Origin: an uncultured Acidobacteriota bacterium
GTDB taxonomy: Bacteria > Acidobacteriota > Blastocatellia > RBC074
DNA length: 5,506 nucleotides
Assembly: GCA_937967285.1 (NCBI GenBank)
Contig: CALBSU010000705.1
Span: 1 to 5,506, forward strand
Reading direction: 5' to 3'
In this document: positions 1 through 5,506 of the stretch, piece by piece
Position numbering within the stretch: position 1 is the stretch's first letter
How the letters are laid out: each line of letters opens with the position of its first letter
The notes under the pieces: model-generated
Database searches by the model: none
What the model saw: the letters and a program-made list of their open reading frames with translations, nothing else
What the model was told of the DNA's origin: nothing
Position numbers and translations under genes: made by a program

Positions 1-794
1 TAGATGATGTAGTTGACTCCGAATTTATAAGCCTCGTTCGTCTCCTCGATGGGACGGAACGGGTTGTCCGAAAATTGCCAGTAATCGCTGACATCGTAAT
101 TATAATTGATAACCATCATGAGTCTGCCGGACTGGTCCTCGAGCCCCCAGAACTCCGGCATGTACCTGCCGCCATAGACGGGATTCAGGTCGAGGGTCTT
201 AATCGAGAAGAAGCAGTTGAAGATCGGATGGGAGAGGTCGAGCTTCTTCATCTCGTATTCCGGGAGCGCGCGTTTGACCTGACGCTGCAGGTTGTAGAAC
301 TGACTCGGGTCCCTGAAATCGTCGACCAGCAGGAATCCGCCGCGGAGCAGGTATTCGCGCATGCCGGCGATCTCGGCGTCAGACAACTGCATGAATCCCA
401 CTTCGCACAGGTAGGCGAATGGGAATTTGAAGATCATCGGATCGTCGAAGGAGACGATCGGTTCATTGATGTCGATGTTGGCGTCGATCTTCGAGAGCTC
501 TGCCATGATCTTCATCAGGTGACGGCCGGCCATCGGATAGTCGTGCGACCATGGCGGGCCGCCGTCTCCGAGGAAGTTATTGTAGCCGTAGTACATCGCG
601 AACTGACTGGTGTCGAAGCGGACGCGGGTGAAGGTGAAGCGCCCCGACAGGTTCGGGTCCGCCTTCAAAACATCCTTGTCCGTGACCATCGGTCCGTCGT
701 AATTCGGTTTGCGTCCGCGCCGGCGCTGACCCGCGGCGAGCCCCGCCAGCAGGCAGATGACGATGATGATGACGATGGCTCTGTTTCTGGTCAT
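1..794 (-). CDS. DUF4159 family exported protein, C-terminus cut by window edge
   Basis: The reading frame starts at the ATG complementary to 792-794 and stays open to the left edge, giving 264 complete codons with no stop, so the C-terminus is missing. Residues 1-22 form a signal peptide: a basic start (MTRNR), a run of Ile/Val/Leu and an AAG-Q cleavage-like site, followed by a basic patch (RRRGRK). The mature part matches DUF4159 as I know it: a YDGP start, FTRVRFD, a WSHDYP motif near 82-87, FPFAYLCEVGF at 124-134, LLRGGFLLVDDF at 149-160, HPIF at 189-192 and a C-terminal KFGVNYII. DUF4159 has a glutamine-amidotransferase-like fold. Here the RGGFLLVDD segment, where a nucleophile elbow might be sought, has no cysteine, so I do not predict amidotransferase activity. 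A weak purine-rich stretch (GAGAAAGAG) precedes the start. The family usually occurs with MoxR/BatA-type membrane clusters, which fits the GATase-like gene at the other end of the window. Its biochemical role is unknown. Confidence 0.88.
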   Translation of the reverse strand, partial: MTRNRAIVIIIVICLLAGLAAGQRRRGRKPNYDGPMVTDKDVLKADPNLSGRFTFTRVRFDTSQFAMYYGYNNFLGDGGPPWSHDYPMAGRHLMKIMAELSKIDANIDINEPIVSFDDPMIFKFPFAYLCEVGFMQLSDAEIAGMREYLLRGGFLLVDDFRDPSQFYNLQRQVKRALPEYEMKKLDLSHPIFNCFFSIKTLDLNPVYGGRYMPEFWGLEDQSGRLMMVINYNYDVSDYWQFSDNPFRPIEETNEAYKFGVNYII

Positions 795-841
795 AGCTCT
801 TTCTCGGATCGAATAACGTGGTCGCTCCAGTGACCGTACCA

Positions 842-876
842 TCTCACTTTGTACTTTATACTTTATACTTTCTACT
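842..876. repeat. Tandem heptanucleotide repeat (about 5 units, degenerate)
   Basis: Read on the plus strand, five consecutive 7-mers occur: TCTCACT, TTGTACT, TTATACT, TTATACT, TTCTACT. The minus-strand consensus is AGTATAA. The two central copies are identical and the outer ones diverge. The array begins 2 nt past the stop codon of the TPR-peptidase gene and ends 47 nt before the start codon of the DUF4159 gene, so it fills much of the 84-nt spacer. Each central unit creates a TATAAA box on the coding strand, which resembles a -10 element. A promoter role is only inferred. The rest of the spacer (795-841) shows no other clear signal. Confidence 0.8.
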
Positions 877-878
877 GA

Positions 879-3533
<2,655 letters not shown>

Positions 3534-3560
3534 AATCCCGTTTCGTGTTCTGAATGCTGA

Positions 3561-3588
3561 AGCCGATACGGCAGACCGCATTGCGGCT
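3561..3588 (-). other. Intercistronic imperfect RNA hairpin
   Basis: In the minus-strand transcript, AGCCG (3588-3584) pairs with CGGCU (3565-3561). After a 2-nt bulge (CA), AUGCGG pairs with CCGUAU, including one G-U, around a UCUG loop. The structure has 11 base pairs in total. It lies between the stop codon of the caspase-like gene and the chosen start of the TPR-peptidase gene. No U-run follows, so it is not a classical intrinsic terminator. It could be a processing or stability element, or a chance fold. It covers the alternative upstream ATG at 3581. Confidence 0.4.
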
Positions 3589-3596
3589 TCCGCCGG

Positions 3597-4649
3597 CTAT
3601 TTCTTCTGCCTGGTGCGGATATCCCGGCTCAGCCTGGCCAGATCGAGGAGCATCTTTTCGAGAGCCGCCTCGTATTCTTCCGGTTTCATCCCGGCTTTTC
3701 GCAGTTTCAATTGTTCGATCTCACCTTCAAGACGCATCCTGTCCTCGAAGAGTTTCGCCAATTCCAGATCGCCTCCGGCCTGCTGCTGCGGGATCGAATC
3801 GAGGTACGTCGTCTTGGCCAGAGCGCCGTCTCCGGCTTCGGCGGCGGGATGTCCGACGCCGTCGCCGTTATCGTCGATCAGGGCATGCTCGGTGACCAGC
3901 GTGCCTGCCTGTTTGAAAGAGTCTCCGGTCAGCTTGACTGCGTAATTGAACGATTCGAGGGCCGAAACGCGGCCGTTCTTGTCGGCGTCGGCTTCAGGGT
4001 TGGCCAGGGAGGCGATGAAATGCTCGGCGAACTTCGGAGCGTTCTGCTCCATTCCGCTCTTGGTTGCCGTGATGATGATGCGGCCCTTGCCCGAGAGCGG
4101 CTTGACGAACTCGCCGCTGGCGCTCGCCATGTTGACGACGACCATGGTTCGCGTTTTGATGCCGTCAAGCAGTTGGGCGTAATCGGCGGCCGACAGATCG
4201 GGTCCGGCCAGATTGAACTTGGCGATCTTGCCGTCAAAGCTGCCGTGGCCGATGAAGAAGACGAAGATCTGACTGTCGGGGCCGGCCGCCTTGCGCAGGC
4301 TGGCGAAAGTCTGGCGGACGGCTTCGGCGGTCGCACGCTGCTCGTCCTCTGCGGGCTTCTCGGTCAGAGAATAGACCTGATCCTCCGCGAAGCCGAGCCG
4401 GTTGACGAGAGCCTGCCGGAGCCTGTCCTTCCATCCGCCGAACTTTTCGACGTAGACGTCTTCTCCGCCGATGCCCGTGATCAGGACCGCGAACTTGCGC
4501 CTGTCCGGCGGCAGTTTGGCCGCCGGTTGAGAAGCTTTTACGGCTTCCCGGGCCGGGCTCTCCTGCGGCGCCGCGACCGGAACCTCCTGCGCGCAGGCGG
4601 TGACTGCCAGCAATCCGAGCATTATCAGGGTTATAGTACCGTGTCTCAT
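3597..4649 (-). CDS. Caspase/legumain-like (clan CD fold) lipoprotein lacking the catalytic cysteine, with an EF-hand loop
   Basis: This 350-residue protein begins with a lipoprotein signal peptide ending in the lipobox VTAC (Cys19), then a Pro/Ala-rich linker to about residue 50. Residues about 52-255 resemble a clan CD peptidase. There is a first strand FAVLITGIGG, a strand ending in the histidine motif FVFFIGHGS (His135-Gly136), and a strand MVVVNMASASGEF at 169-181. In active members the latter reads roughly DAC-x-SG; here Ser176 (codon AGC, nt 4122-4124) sits at the cysteine position, so cysteine-protease activity is unlikely. Residues 221-232 fit a canonical 12-residue EF-hand loop (D-x-D-x-N-G-x-V-S-x-x-E), and 259-264 is a second DxNxDG motif. 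Residues about 294-348 are charged and heptad-like, probably a coiled coil. No convincing Shine-Dalgarno is seen; the start is chosen because the lipoprotein signal follows directly. It probably acts as an envelope-anchored binding or scaffold protein rather than an enzyme. The annotation as clan CD is by motif only. Confidence 0.85.
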   Translation of the reverse strand: MRHGTITLIMLGLLAVTACAQEVPVAAPQESPAREAVKASQPAAKLPPDRRKFAVLITGIGGEDVYVEKFGGWKDRLRQALVNRLGFAEDQVYSLTEKPAEDEQRATAEAVRQTFASLRKAAGPDSQIFVFFIGHGSFDGKIAKFNLAGPDLSAADYAQLLDGIKTRTMVVVNMASASGEFVKPLSGKGRIIITATKSGMEQNAPKFAEHFIASLANPEADADKNGRVSALESFNYAVKLTGDSFKQAGTLVTEHALIDDNGDGVGHPAAEAGDGALAKTTYLDSIPQQQAGGDLELAKLFEDRMRLEGEIEQLKLRKAGMKPEEYEAALEKMLLDLARLSRDIRTRQKK

Positions 4650-4660
4650 AAGTTTTCTGA

Positions 4661-4792
4661 TTTTTTTAACGCAGAGGCGCAGAGGGAGCAGAGATTGATA
4701 TTTATATCCGGAGTCTCACCTAATAGTCGTTTAAAGTACATTACAATGCTCAAAAAAATCTCTGCTCCCTCTGCGCCTCTGCGTTAAAAAAA
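4661..4792. repeat. Perfect 36-bp inverted repeat with 60-nt centre, MITE/REP-like element
   Basis: The left arm (4661-4696) and right arm (4757-4792) are exact reverse complements over 36 bp. Each arm starts with seven T then AACGC and contains three GCAGAG cores spaced 8 and 9 nt apart (left arm: 4671, 4679, 4688). The centre (4697-4756) is AT-rich, has no open reading frame of note, and holds a small GATAT-TT-ATATC hairpin at 4697-4708. Outside the arms the symmetry continues loosely (TTTCTGA against a complement of TAGAAAG). No clear target-site duplication is visible. AACGCAGAGGCGCAGAG-type sequences are, from memory, dispersed intergenic repeats in several bacterial phyla, so a non-autonomous mobile element is the best reading. 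It occupies most of the 176-nt gap between the GATase-like and caspase-like genes. Nothing else is evident there beyond the possible promoter. Confidence 0.85.
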
Positions 4793-4807
4793 ATAGAAAG
4801 ATTTAGG

Positions 4808-4825
4808 ATTATATAAGCCATTCGT

Positions 4826-4834
<9 letters not shown>
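4808..4834 (-). promoter_or_regulatory. Possible sigma70-type promoter upstream of the caspase-like gene
   Basis: On the minus strand a perfect TATAAT lies at 4813-4808, directly downstream of the GATase-like stop codon. A TTGTCC (4834-4829, inside the last codons of that gene) could be a -35 box with 4 of 6 matches, but the spacer is only 15 nt, shorter than usual. If real, transcripts would start near 4800 and carry the whole inverted repeat in a leader of about 150 nt. The TATAAT may be chance in an AT-rich gap. Confidence 0.25.

Positions 4835-5506
<672 letters not shown>

Noticed and set aside
75..833. A 252-codon plus-strand open frame, including a run of Asp residues
   Set aside because: The Asp run is only the complement of the Ile/Val signal-peptide codons of the DUF4159 gene, which explains this region on the opposite strand.
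3711..4787. A 358-codon plus-strand open frame running through the caspase-like gene into the inverted repeat
   Set aside because: It is antisense to a well-supported lipoprotein gene, shows no domain, and its end crosses the repeat element.
4661..4792. The long inverted repeat as an intrinsic terminator
   Set aside because: On either strand the T-run precedes the stem and an A-run follows it, the reverse of a terminator, and the 60-nt centre is too long for a compact terminator loop.
4661..4792. The inverted repeat as a complete insertion sequence or part of a CRISPR array
   Set aside because: There is no transposase frame between the arms. The GCAGAG cores are only 8-9 nt apart, without spacers.

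Overview
The window looks like moderately GC-rich bacterial chromosome carrying four protein genes, all on the minus strand, so transcription runs from the right edge to the left edge. All four products appear to be exported or membrane-anchored: a membrane-bound GATase/BatA-like protein, a lipoprotein, a TPR metallopeptidase with a signal peptide, and a DUF4159 protein with a signal peptide. This protein set, with GC-rich genes separated by AT-rich short repeats, suggests an Acidobacteriota-like lineage. Planctomycetes or Verrucomicrobia relatives cannot be excluded. This placement rests on family recognition only; there is no rRNA or marker gene here.

Layout from upstream (right) to downstream (left). 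(i) 4826-5506 is the C-terminal part of a large membrane protein of the VWA/glutamine-amidotransferase-like (BatA-associated) type; its beginning lies beyond the right edge. (ii) 4650-4825 is a non-coding gap filled mostly by a perfect 36-bp inverted repeat with a 60-nt centre, a probable MITE/REP-like element. A possible promoter lies just upstream of it. (iii) 3597-4649 encodes a lipoprotein with a caspase/legumain-like (clan CD) fold. It keeps the histidine but has serine where the catalytic cysteine is expected, and it carries a textbook EF-hand loop. (iv) 3534-3596 is a short intercistronic spacer with an imperfect hairpin. (v) 879-3533 encodes an 884-residue exported protein made of TPRs, an intact HExxH gluzincin (peptidase-MA-like) domain and more TPRs. 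(vi) 795-878 is a spacer containing a tandem 7-bp repeat. (vii) 1-794 is a DUF4159 protein whose C-terminus runs off the left edge.

GATase-like and DUF4159 proteins are known companions in MoxR/DUF58/BatA-type clusters. Here that pair brackets a pseudo-caspase lipoprotein and an apparently active TPR metalloprotease. I infer a cell-envelope module in which catalytically altered folds (DUF4159, the Cys-less caspase-like protein) and TPR scaffolds surround one intact zinc protease. Its actual function is not known from the sequence. I saw no tRNA, rRNA, CRISPR array or transposase gene.
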